Origin: CAZYTM01 sp964649725
Lineage (GTDB): Bacteria > Desulfobacterota > Desulfuromonadia > Geobacterales > Geobacteraceae
Direction of reading: 5' to 3'
DNA length: 64,000 nt
NCBI GenBank assembly: GCA_964649725.1
Contig: CAZYTM010000003.1
Coordinates: 362,387 to 426,386 of the forward strand
The translations under genes and the position numbers were made by a program. Numbering within the stretch: position 1 is the stretch's first letter; the number at the start of each line of letters is the position of its first letter. Below, piece after piece: positions 53,684-62,397 of the stretch. Under the pieces are notes generated by a model. That model saw only the letters and a program-made list of their open reading frames with translations. It had not been told where the DNA came from and did not search any database.

Positions 53684-55342
53684 TCAGCTAGAGGTAACCG
53701 GCAAGCATTGTACATTGCCATCCTGGTCAGCCTGAAACATGATACCGTGCGTATCCTCATCAATCTGTAAAGATTTTTCACCAACCGCTATCTGCACTCC
53801 ATAATAAGCCGTACGCTCCACTTCTACTCGGGCATATTCTATAACCTCAATACGCTTTTGCAGCCGTTTCTTCCTCCCGACCAGTTCCATGAGCTCAGCC
53901 TGAAGCCGCTTATAATCCTCCTCCTTCTGCGTGACCAACTCCGCTTCGTAGTGATCCGGATTCTCTCTCATATATACAAGCGACTTCCCTGCCTCCTCAA
54001 CCTGATGATCTTTTTCCTGAACCTGTTGTTTTACTGCAGCAATTTTTTCTGCGACATACGGATCGGTGCCGACTTCAAGTCGTGTGCTCACCCCAGCAGG
54101 AGAGCCGACAATGATCGCCTTGATGAGGCTTCCGGCACGACAGATACAACCGATTATATGACCTTTCCGCGCCCCTTTTTCCCCCACCACAATGCTGTTG
54201 CCTGCAGTAAGCTCACTCTGCATCGCCAGTTCTCGCACTAGAATATCACCCCCGGCTTCAACAACTGCATGTTCAACAAACATTGCCGACAACTTCCTCC
54301 CCGCCTTGACCCTGGCTACGCTGTAACCTGTATCACCATTATCTGAATGCTCATTGGTATGGCCGATTATCCCCCCCTTGATTTCAATATCACCATCTGC
54401 TTCGACCACCGCCGCTTCAATGATACCGCCAACTGTTATATCACCTGACGCCCGTACCTCCATGCCATCCTTGATGTCGCCGGTTATATTGATTGACCCT
54501 TCGAAATGGAGGTTACCGATCGTCAGGTCAACATCCTTCAACTTGATTACTGGCTCGACCATAACTCCACATGGGAGAAGGATTGGTTGCCCAGCAATTG
54601 CAGCAACCAAAAGGTCACTATCTTCCGGAGAAAATTCTGCGCCGTTCAAGTTCTCGGCAAAAGGGAGTTCTCGGCCATCTGATGCGGGTAAAGAATCTCC
54701 GAGCACATTTACGCCTGGTTCCCCATGGCTGGGGGGGAGTCTGCGCATGAGCGGGTCACCCGCCTTGACACTAATGATGTCCCCTAATTCACGGTAATCA
54801 ACGATATCGTTGTCAGCAGATTGAGGTCTTCGGTCGCGCATCTCAGGAATCAGGCTGACAAACTGGCTGTCGCTTCCTGGGACCGGTTCACGCCCCTGGG
54901 CGATGGTCAGATTTAATGCTTCCCCCTCGGCTATTGCTGCAGCAAGCACATCATCTAATATCCCGGCAACAATCTTCCTTTCACGAAGAAAACGGTAGAT
55001 CTCTTCAGAGGTTACTTTCGCTCCACCTCGAGGCGGGGTAATAGTGAGAACAGCGGACATCAGGTCAGGTGGGACAGATATGGTAAATGTTCCGTCATGA
55101 CACTCCCCAATCTCCAGAGAAAATGGAGCCGGAGCTGAGTTGTACATCCTCACCAGGTCAGTGACTGCATTGGCAAAAAGTTGCCAATCGGCATACCCAT
55201 TGTTATCGATGTTCTGTAGTACCCATGCCTCGTCGATCGTTGCTCTTTTGCTATCAGTTGGTGTATAGAGAGCCAACAGTTTGGTCCCATCCTTGCTTTT
55301 CTGCAAATGCAGACCTGCTCCCTGCTCGTCAGCCTCTGCCAT
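53684..55342 (-). CDS. fapA: FapA (DUF342) family polymerising beta-helix protein
   Basis: 552 residues. An N-terminal alpha/beta region (1-170), a conserved middle with KAGDPLMRRLPPSHGEPGVNVLGD, a beta-helix of polar repeats (about 250-400, LTIGNLHFEGSINITGDIKDGMEVRASGDITVGGIIEAA), then a coiled coil (about 420-500) and a small C-terminal domain. FapA proteins are related to bactofilins and are linked to flagellar or cell-surface assembly. GAGTTGGT... the ATG is preceded by GGAG (55348-55352 region). No flagellar genes are adjacent. Confidence 0.85.
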   Translation of the reverse strand: MAEADEQGAGLHLQKSKDGTKLLALYTPTDSKRATIDEAWVLQNIDNNGYADWQLFANAVTDLVRMYNSAPAPFSLEIGECHDGTFTISVPPDLMSAVLTITPPRGGAKVTSEEIYRFLRERKIVAGILDDVLAAAIAEGEALNLTIAQGREPVPGSDSQFVSLIPEMRDRRPQSADNDIVDYRELGDIISVKAGDPLMRRLPPSHGEPGVNVLGDSLPASDGRELPFAENLNGAEFSPEDSDLLVAAIAGQPILLPCGVMVEPVIKLKDVDLTIGNLHFEGSINITGDIKDGMEVRASGDITVGGIIEAAVVEADGDIEIKGGIIGHTNEHSDNGDTGYSVARVKAGRKLSAMFVEHAVVEAGGDILVRELAMQSELTAGNSIVVGEKGARKGHIIGCICRAGSLIKAIIVGSPAGVSTRLEVGTDPYVAEKIAAVKQQVQEKDHQVEEAGKSLVYMRENPDHYEAELVTQKEEDYKRLQAELMELVGRKKRLQKRIEVIEYARVEVERTAYYGVQIAVGEKSLQIDEDTHGIMFQADQDGNVQCLPVTSS

Positions 55343-55428
55343 ACCAACTCCTTATTTCATGACAACTTATGAAACTGCTGTTTAACTTATCGACCAGCAG
55401 ATAAACATGCTTTAACTCATAATGTTAT

Positions 55429-56562
55429 TTAAATATTGAACAACTTGCCATTATCAAGCAGCAGCTTTTTGCTGCCATCGGCATGCAGTGCTGTGACAGT
55501 AGGCCGATAAAAGACGTAGTCTTCGTGAAAGGGGGTCTGAACTCTACCTCCGAAACCGGAATTATCACCAAGAGCAATATGGATTGTCCCAAGTATTTTT
55601 TCTGCCTCAAGGATATTATCTGGCCGGGTTGCCCTGTCATTTGTCCCTATACCGAGTTCAGCGATATTCCGATTCAAGTCGCTTTCTGTAAACTTTTTCT
55701 CCAGATGGAGACGGTACGGATCATCCCCCCTGATTGCCACTACCTTACCCTTCTCTATCTCCAGTTCCAACGGCGATGCAAGTTTGCTCAATGGCGAGTA
55801 CTCAATTACCATCCTTCCTTCACTGGTACCCTCCAATGGAGCAAGGTAAACTTCTCCGGCAGGCAGATTGCCAAAACTCCCAGGTTTTGTCAGGAGTCCA
55901 TCATCACCAGCAGCCTGACGACCCTCCATGCCGATATGCATCCTAGTCCCATTAGGGGTCACAACTGTGATTGCCACAGCCTGATTAACTTTGTCAGAGA
56001 GTTTGTGGGTACGATCGGCCAAGGCTTGCCAGTCGACCCGCATGGAGGTAAAAAACATCTCCGGGTCAAATGACGGCAAACTGGCAAAACGCCCCCCTGC
56101 TCTATTTACTAGTGCCCGGAAGCGGGTGTGGCTGGTAGAATTATTTGCCAGGGCAACCACTACCCGGGCTACATCTTTTGCCTTGGCAAGAACGATCTTC
56201 TCTGCCTGTCTTAACTCTTCATCATCGGTCTGCTTTTGCAACAGTTTTGACAATAATCCCGCAGTTGCAAGTTGTTCTACAATAGTCTCCCCGAATACTC
56301 CCCGCCAAAGTTCTTCTGGAGGCTCTGCTCCGGCTGCCGCGGTAGCCGGATAACTGAGGAATCTGGCCAGGCCATAAGACTTATCGGCAAATCTGGCCGT
56401 TGCCTCGGCAACCTCCAGCAAACGGTGGCGGCGTTCAGCTTCGACTGCGGCAAGAGTCTCATCGCCCCGTACTTTATCACTGAAGACTACAATCCGCTCG
56501 CCGCACCTGACACCCATGTTTATTTCGAAAAGTGACTTGAATGCATTTTCCAGTTCAGTCAT
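55429..56562 (-). CDS. M29-family aminopeptidase
   Basis: 377 residues from ATG 56562 (GGAGGAGAATTTT upstream; the frame reaches 56607). Family features include YLAPLEGTSEGRMVIEYSP, the metal-ligand regions LGEVF-like NLPAGEVY, RNIAELGIGTNDRA, EKILGTIHIALGDN and FHEDYVF. These match the thermophilic-type aminopeptidases (AmpS/AmpT) with a two-metal site. Cytoplasmic peptide turnover is the expected role. Probably an operon with fapA and coaE. Confidence 0.9.
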   Translation of the reverse strand: MTELENAFKSLFEINMGVRCGERIVVFSDKVRGDETLAAVEAERRHRLLEVAEATARFADKSYGLARFLSYPATAAAGAEPPEELWRGVFGETIVEQLATAGLLSKLLQKQTDDEELRQAEKIVLAKAKDVARVVVALANNSTSHTRFRALVNRAGGRFASLPSFDPEMFFTSMRVDWQALADRTHKLSDKVNQAVAITVVTPNGTRMHIGMEGRQAAGDDGLLTKPGSFGNLPAGEVYLAPLEGTSEGRMVIEYSPLSKLASPLELEIEKGKVVAIRGDDPYRLHLEKKFTESDLNRNIAELGIGTNDRATRPDNILEAEKILGTIHIALGDNSGFGGRVQTPFHEDYVFYRPTVTALHADGSKKLLLDNGKLFNI

Positions 56563-56741
56563 AAAATTCTCCTCCAGTGACAGCATCATATGAACGATAT
56601 CGATCAAGTTTAATACTATTTCCTAATACTGTCAGGATATATATACAAAGCCCAACAGCTCTGACAATGTTTAAAAAAAACCAATTTACCCCTATTTTTT
56701 CCCTTGATTTTGAGGGGATAGATGTGGTAATACTTGCATAC

Positions 56742-56774
56742 TGTATACAACTATATATGGTTGTTTTTTATAAT
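56742..56774 (+). promoter_or_regulatory. Candidate activator-dependent promoter of sfrBA
   Basis: A perfect -10 TATAAT (56769-56774) has no good -35; at that position lies the perfect palindrome TGTATACA (56742-56749). A leader of about 55 bases leads to the GTG start at 56835. Confidence 0.4.
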
Positions 56775-56834
56775 AAATGCAACCAGTTACCTGTATTAAA
56801 TGACTTAATTTCCAGGTTTTATGCGGAGGTTTAC

Positions 56835-58853
56835 GTGGCACAGGTGGTCTTTTCCAGCTGGGGTAGAAACATCATCGACAACCGCGCCGGCGGCGAGGTG
56901 CAGGAGGCAAGTTTTAGACTCCCCACCACTTTTGATGGCGAGCGCGCCCTCTCCGCATTCATGGGGTGGGACGGGATTATCCTTTACAATAAAGAGGTGG
57001 ATGTACCGGTAATGGCCGCCGAATATATGAAGAGGGTCCAGACCCAGTATGTCTGCGGCAAATGTACTCCCGGCAAAAAAGGGACCAGGGTGATGATGGA
57101 TGCACTGCAGCGGATCATCTCCGGCCAGGGGAAAGAAGCTGATCTCGCAACCTTGGAAGATCTGGCAGAGCTTCTGAAAAACTGCAAATGTACCCTCTGC
57201 CCCAGCTCATCAGTACCGGTACGTGACGCTGTGCAGCATTTCCGGGACGATTTCCTCGCTTATATCAATGGGAACCGCACCCCATCCGACAAATTCCGTT
57301 TCGTCGACAAATATACCGCCCCCTGCCAGGATAAATGCCCGGCCCATATCGATATCCCTGCCTATGTCGAAGCGATCAAGGAGTACCGGTTCGAAGAGGC
57401 GCTGGAAGTTATCCGCGACAACATGCCGCTCCCATCGGTATGCGGTCGGGTCTGCCCGCACCCCTGCGAGTCAGCATGCCGCCGTACGCAGGTAGACGAA
57501 CCGATAAGTATCATGGTCCTGAAGCGCTCTGCCTCGGACTACGAATGGCAGCATCAGCATCACCCCCCCATGAAGCCAAAACCAAGAAAGAGCAAGAAGA
57601 TTGCCATTCTAGGTGCCGGCCCGGCCGGCTTAACTGCAGCCTACTATCTAGCCCTGGAGGGCTACCCCTGTACAATCTATGAGGCCCTCCCGGAAGGTTT
57701 CGGCGGCGGGATGATCGCCGTCGGCATTCCCGCATACCGAATGCCGCGTCATATCCTGCAGCGGGATATCGATATTATTTCATCAATGGGGGTTGAGATC
57801 GTCTATAACACCCGCATCGGCAAAGATATCTCCCTGGCCGAACTGAAGGAGAAGTTCGATGCCGTTCTCCTCGCACCAGGCGCCCACCGCTCCAAACCGA
57901 TGGGGGTAGAGGGGGAGGACAAAGGTTATAAAGGTTTCCTAAAAGGTGGGATCGACTTCCTCCGCGATGCATACATGGGCGTACCGACCGGAATGGGGAG
58001 AAAGGTCTGCGTGGTCGGCGGCGGCAACACTGCTATCGACTGCGTCCGGGTCGCCCTCCGGGAAGGAGCAGAAGAGTCCACTCTCCTTTATCGCCGCTCC
58101 CGCAAGGAGATGCCGGCAGACTCCTGGGAGGTTGATGGTGCCGATGAAGAGGGGGTCCGCTTCGAGTTCCAGGTCCTGCCGACCAGGATCGTGGTCGATG
58201 AAAACGACTATGTCACCGGTGTCGAGAGCGTCCGGATGGCACTTGGCGAGCCGGATGCCTCTGGTCGCCGCCGACCGGAACCGATCCCAGGGAGCGAATT
58301 TATAGTTGAGTGTGATACCGTTATCCCTGCCATTGGCCAGGATGCCGACCTCTCCTTTATCCCCCCTGACATTGGTATCGACATTACCAAATGGAACACC
58401 GTGGTCACCAAGTATGTACCGCTCAAGGATGCCAAGGGGAAAGACCTGCTGGACGGCATGGGCAACCCCCTTTCCCGGATACTTATTACCGATAACGAAG
58501 GGGTCTTTGCCTGCGGTGACGCCGAAATCGGCCCGCTTACCGTTGTCGCCTGCGTCGGCAATGCCCACAGGGCCGCCAAGGTCGTCCAGCGTTGGCTTGA
58601 GGAAGGTAAAGCGTATCTGACCGATGATGACCTGATCGAAGATATCATCAACTACCTGCCGGTCTATGACAAAAACGAGAAGGTTCCCTGGCTCGATTCG
58701 GCCAGCCGAGCCCACCAGACAGAGATACATGGCAAAGAACGGGCCAGCAAGGGGAACTATTCAGAAGTAGAACTCGGCTTTGTCAACAGCAAGGCAGTCA
58801 AGGAGGCAGAGCGCTGCCTCCGTTGTTACCGTGTCGCCATGGCAGCACTCTAG
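56835..58853 (+). CDS. sfrB: Soluble NADPH:Fe(III)/redox oxidoreductase small subunit SfrB-like
   Basis: The frame opens at 56577, but GCGGAGG five bases before GTG 56835 marks the real start (672 residues). An N-terminal NuoF-type Fe-S segment (CGKCTPGKKGTRVMMDAL about 73 and CKCTLCPSSS about 118) precedes a GltD-like flavoprotein: CQDKCPAHIDIPAYV, CGRVCPHPCE..C, FAD motif IAILGAGPAGLTAAYYL (about 256) and NADPH motif VCVVGGGNTAIDCVRVALR (about 390). SfrAB of G. sulfurreducens was purified as an NADPH-dependent Fe(III) reductase and is thought to reoxidise NADPH during acetate oxidation. The assignment rests on domain content and pairing with sfrA. Confidence 0.9.
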   Translation: MAQVVFSSWGRNIIDNRAGGEVQEASFRLPTTFDGERALSAFMGWDGIILYNKEVDVPVMAAEYMKRVQTQYVCGKCTPGKKGTRVMMDALQRIISGQGKEADLATLEDLAELLKNCKCTLCPSSSVPVRDAVQHFRDDFLAYINGNRTPSDKFRFVDKYTAPCQDKCPAHIDIPAYVEAIKEYRFEEALEVIRDNMPLPSVCGRVCPHPCESACRRTQVDEPISIMVLKRSASDYEWQHQHHPPMKPKPRKSKKIAILGAGPAGLTAAYYLALEGYPCTIYEALPEGFGGGMIAVGIPAYRMPRHILQRDIDIISSMGVEIVYNTRIGKDISLAELKEKFDAVLLAPGAHRSKPMGVEGEDKGYKGFLKGGIDFLRDAYMGVPTGMGRKVCVVGGGNTAIDCVRVALREGAEESTLLYRRSRKEMPADSWEVDGADEEGVRFEFQVLPTRIVVDENDYVTGVESVRMALGEPDASGRRRPEPIPGSEFIVECDTVIPAIGQDADLSFIPPDIGIDITKWNTVVTKYVPLKDAKGKDLLDGMGNPLSRILITDNEGVFACGDAEIGPLTVVACVGNAHRAAKVVQRWLEEGKAYLTDDDLIEDIINYLPVYDKNEKVPWLDSASRAHQTEIHGKERASKGNYSEVELGFVNSKAVKEAERCLRCYRVAMAAL

Positions 58854-58895
58854 TCTTACCAATTACACGCTCTGACGTACAAGGGGTCACTACAT

Positions 58896-61421
58896 ATGGT
58901 CAGTCTGACAATCGACGGCAAAAACGTAACGGTACCCAAGGGGACCACCATTCTTGATGCTGCGGCCAAACTCGGCATCACCATACCTACCCTCTGCTGG
59001 TTGCAGAAGATCTCCCCGACCGGCGCCTGCCGGGTCTGTGCCGTCGAGATCGAAGGTGTGGACCGGACCATGACCGCCTGCAATACCCCGGTCAAGGAGG
59101 GGATCTCCGTTACCACCCAGTCGGAACAGCTCACTGCGATCAGAACCAAGATCATGGAACTGATGCTGGTGAACCACCCGCTCGACTGCCCGGTCTGTGA
59201 TGCTGCCGGCGAATGTGACCTGCAAAACACCTGCTATAGCCTTGGTGCAATTCGCCAACAATATTCAGCCCAGCTTGAGCGACGCCCTATCCGCTATGAC
59301 TGGCCTCTTATCGAAAGTGATCCAAACCGTTGCATCCTCTGCGAAAAATGCGTCAAGGTCGACCATGAAGTAGTCGGTTGTGATGCAATTGCCATCGTTA
59401 ATCGTGGTGAAGCTACTATCATTGATACATTTGACGGTAAACCGCTCAATTGCGAATTCTGCGGTAACTGTGTCGGTGTCTGCCCTACCGGCACACTGAT
59501 CAGCAAACCGTTCAAATTTCGTGGCCGACCATGGGCTTTCAAGGTGACCAAGAGCGTCTGCGCATTCTGCGGCAATGGTTGCCAGATCGAATACCATTCC
59601 CGCAACGGTCGTGTCGAGCGGGTCACCAGCGATGATAATACTTATAACAACGGCAACCTCTGCATAAACGGTCGTTATGGTTACGGCTACCTGAATGCGC
59701 CGACCCGACTCACTGTCCCTCTGTGCAAAGGTGCCAACGGTATCCAGATAACAACCAACTGGAACCATGCCATGGATGAGGCCGTCAACCGGTTGAAAGG
59801 GATTATTGCCGCCAAAGGTGCAGACGCAGTTGCCGGAATCAGTTCACCACGGATCACCAATGAAGAGAACTTTCTCTTCCAGAAACTGCTCCGTGCCACT
59901 ATCGGCAGCAACAACATCGACTCTGAAGCCAGATTCGGCATCGCCCCTGTCCAAGCCCTGCTCCGTGCCCAACTCGGTATAAACGGTTCAAGTGCCAATA
60001 TCGACAAAATAGATACCGCCGCGGCAGTATTTGTCATCGGTTGCGATCTTAACGCCGAGGCTACCGGCGTTGAATACCGGGTCATCAAGGCCGCCACCAA
60101 GAATGATGCCAAACTGGTGCTGGCAAATATGCGCGATGTCAAATTGAAGAAGTTCAGCAACTCCCATCTCAAATATACCCCAGGTGGAGAACTGGCCCTA
60201 ATCAACGGGCTGATGAAAGCGATACTTGAAGCAGGACTTGAAGACCAGCAATCCTGCCAGAAGGTGAACAATCTGGAGACTCTCCGTACCGCTCTTGCGG
60301 GCCAGAATATGGGAGAACTTGCAGCAACTGCCGGCGTAACCGAGGCTGAGTTGCGAGCTGCTGCTGCACTTGTCGCCGGTAAATCAAGTATCGCCATTCT
60401 CTTTGGTGCCGATATTATACGCAGCTCTGCTGCAGCTGAATGTACTGCTGCTATTGCCAACCTTGCCCTCCTTACCGGCTGCATCGGTAAAGAGTCGGGT
60501 GGCCTCTTCCCCGTAGATGCCAAGAATAACAGCCAAGGGCTCCTCGATATGGGGGTTGCACCGGATCACCTCCCTGGTTATGGCGCAGTAGCCAATAAGG
60601 GTAAAGATTTCTGGCAGATAATTTCCGGTATAGAAGCAGGGGCAATAAAGGCTCTTTATGTTGTCGGGTCAGACCTGTCAACCTATCCGAACAGTGGCCG
60701 CATTATGCAGGCACTCGCCAAGCTAGAACTGCTCATAGTTCAGGATATCTTTGTCAACAAAACAGTTGAACAGGCGAACATTGTCTTCCCTGCAGCAGCT
60801 GCAGCAGAAAAAAACGGCTCTTTTACATCAACGGATAATCGGGCGCAGTGCTTCAATAAGGCTGTGGAACCACCAGGCGAGGCCCGCGAGGATTGGGACA
60901 TCCTAACTGAGCTCAATAACCGGCTCTCTTTCCAGAGCAAGGTGGCAACACCAAAGGATATCCTGGCCGAGATCAAGGCTACTGTGCCTGGCTATGCCGG
61001 TGAGTGTAATTTTGTCGATGGCCGCTGTACCGGAACCGTCAAGGCATTACCGGCATTAAAGGAAGGTCTGGCATTTGCGCCGCTTTCTGCTACTGCTGCA
61101 CCTGCTGCTGGTCTCAAACTGCTGGTCGGAGCCGTCGGTTATCACAACGGGACCATGTCCACCTGGTCAGAGAACAACAACTCTGTCTCCCCGGGAGGCT
61201 GTTTTGAAATATTCCCGGCTGATGCAGAGAGTCTTGGCATAACAGATGGTGCACAGGTCAAAGTCTCAACTGCAGCCGGCACCCGCATCGGCAAAGCAAA
61301 ACTGAACGCCAAGCTACAAAAAGGGCTCATCTTTGCACCGACACATTTCCGTGAACTGAATGCCAACGCCCTGCTGGAAAACAGTTGTAATCTGATTACA
61401 GTAAAGATTGAAAAAGCTTGA
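58896..61421 (+). CDS. sfrA: Soluble oxidoreductase large subunit SfrA-like, NuoG/FdhA type
   Basis: 841 residues (about 88 kDa). 2Fe-2S domain (1-80, CWLQKISPTGACRVC), His-Cys cluster (HPLDCPVCDAAGEC about 89-105), two ferredoxin motifs (C146/C149/C152 then Asp156 where the fourth Cys is expected; CEFCGNCVGVCP about 187-198), and a molybdopterin-oxidoreductase-like domain starting at its own 4Fe-4S motif CAFCGNGCQIEYHSRNGRVERV. The catalytic Cys/Sec-His of formate dehydrogenases is absent (SEARFGIAPV in that place), as in NuoG, so formate oxidation is unlikely. It transfers electrons with SfrB. The stop of sfrB is 42 bases upstream. Confidence 0.9.
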   Translation: MVSLTIDGKNVTVPKGTTILDAAAKLGITIPTLCWLQKISPTGACRVCAVEIEGVDRTMTACNTPVKEGISVTTQSEQLTAIRTKIMELMLVNHPLDCPVCDAAGECDLQNTCYSLGAIRQQYSAQLERRPIRYDWPLIESDPNRCILCEKCVKVDHEVVGCDAIAIVNRGEATIIDTFDGKPLNCEFCGNCVGVCPTGTLISKPFKFRGRPWAFKVTKSVCAFCGNGCQIEYHSRNGRVERVTSDDNTYNNGNLCINGRYGYGYLNAPTRLTVPLCKGANGIQITTNWNHAMDEAVNRLKGIIAAKGADAVAGISSPRITNEENFLFQKLLRATIGSNNIDSEARFGIAPVQALLRAQLGINGSSANIDKIDTAAAVFVIGCDLNAEATGVEYRVIKAATKNDAKLVLANMRDVKLKKFSNSHLKYTPGGELALINGLMKAILEAGLEDQQSCQKVNNLETLRTALAGQNMGELAATAGVTEAELRAAAALVAGKSSIAILFGADIIRSSAAAECTAAIANLALLTGCIGKESGGLFPVDAKNNSQGLLDMGVAPDHLPGYGAVANKGKDFWQIISGIEAGAIKALYVVGSDLSTYPNSGRIMQALAKLELLIVQDIFVNKTVEQANIVFPAAAAAEKNGSFTSTDNRAQCFNKAVEPPGEAREDWDILTELNNRLSFQSKVATPKDILAEIKATVPGYAGECNFVDGRCTGTVKALPALKEGLAFAPLSATAAPAAGLKLLVGAVGYHNGTMSTWSENNNSVSPGGCFEIFPADAESLGITDGAQVKVSTAAGTRIGKAKLNAKLQKGLIFAPTHFRELNANALLENSCNLITVKIEKA

Positions 61422-61443
61422 TTCCTGACTCAAATATCTGCTG

Positions 61444-61470
61444 AAAAAGCCCCGTAATCCGGGGCTTTTT
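61444..61470 (+). terminator. Terminator after sfrA
   Basis: A 10-bp stem AAAAAGCCCC/GGGGCTTTTT with a seven-base loop, ending in T. It sits 20 bases before the next start codon. Confidence 0.85.
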
Positions 61471-61488
61471 CATTACCGGGAAGAGTTT

Positions 61489-62259
61489 ATGTGTCTTATA
61501 CTTATTGCACACAAAGCAGTTTCAGACTACCCGCTAATCATCATTGCCAATCGTGATGAATACCATGCGCGGCCAACAGCTGCAGCATGCTTCTGGCATG
61601 ACTCCCCAGAGCTGCTTGCAGGTCGAGATCTCCGCAGTGGTGGTACCTGGCTTGGCATCACCAGAAGTGGACGTTTTGCAGCCCTGACTAACTATCGCGA
61701 CCCATACATGGACAGATCCGATCTCCCTTCGCGAGGGAAGTTGGTCACAGATTATCTTCTCGGCAAAAAAAGTGGCGCAGAATTTCTTAATTCTCTCGAT
61801 ACATCCAGTTCAGTCTATAATTCATACAACATTATTGTCGGAGATGTTGATGAACTGCAATATTACTCAAATCTTGGCCGTGGCCCGGAAATACTCTCTA
61901 TCGGCTACCATGGCCTCAGTAACAATTTTCTCAATACTCCATGGCCAAAAGTCACAACCGCTCTGACCTCCCTATCTGACAAAATTGCAAAACTTACCAA
62001 TCCAGATCCAGAACCTTTATTAGCTCTACTTGCCGACCAGACCCCACCCCCTGACCACCTGCTTCCAGATACCGGGATCGGCATTGACAGGGAACGACTG
62101 CTCTCTCCTATCTTCATCTGCAATAATATCTATGGGACCCGCTCATCAACGGTCATATTTGTTGATCAAAATCGCATGGTCTATTTCTTTGAAAGGTCAT
62201 TTAACGCAGACTGTACCTATAGCAAAACAGTAAGCTTTGAGTTCAAACTTACCTCGTAA
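61489..62259 (+). CDS. NRDE/TANGO2-family protein
   Basis: 256 residues. MCLILIAHKAVSDYPLIIIANRDEYHARPTAAACFW with Cys2 and the NRDE motif, GRDLRSGGTWLGITRSGRFAALTNYRDP and NNFLNTPWPKV are hallmarks. N-terminal Cys after Met suggests an Ntn-hydrolase-like fold. Bacterial members are cytoplasmic and of unclear function, with heme trafficking proposed for the family (TANGO2). GGAAGAG precedes the ATG. Cytochrome-rich hosts make a heme link attractive but unproved. Confidence 0.9.
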   Translation: MCLILIAHKAVSDYPLIIIANRDEYHARPTAAACFWHDSPELLAGRDLRSGGTWLGITRSGRFAALTNYRDPYMDRSDLPSRGKLVTDYLLGKKSGAEFLNSLDTSSSVYNSYNIIVGDVDELQYYSNLGRGPEILSIGYHGLSNNFLNTPWPKVTTALTSLSDKIAKLTNPDPEPLLALLADQTPPPDHLLPDTGIGIDRERLLSPIFICNNIYGTRSSTVIFVDQNRMVYFFERSFNADCTYSKTVSFEFKLTS

Positions 62260-62397
62260 CAATCCGGTTTACCCAAAGCATCATCTGCAACACCTTGGCT
62301 GTTGACAGAAGAAAAACAGACGTGTAAGTATATCCAGACAGCATTAAATAGTGACAATATTCAATATCTTGCCACTCTGATAGGTAGCCATTTGTCA

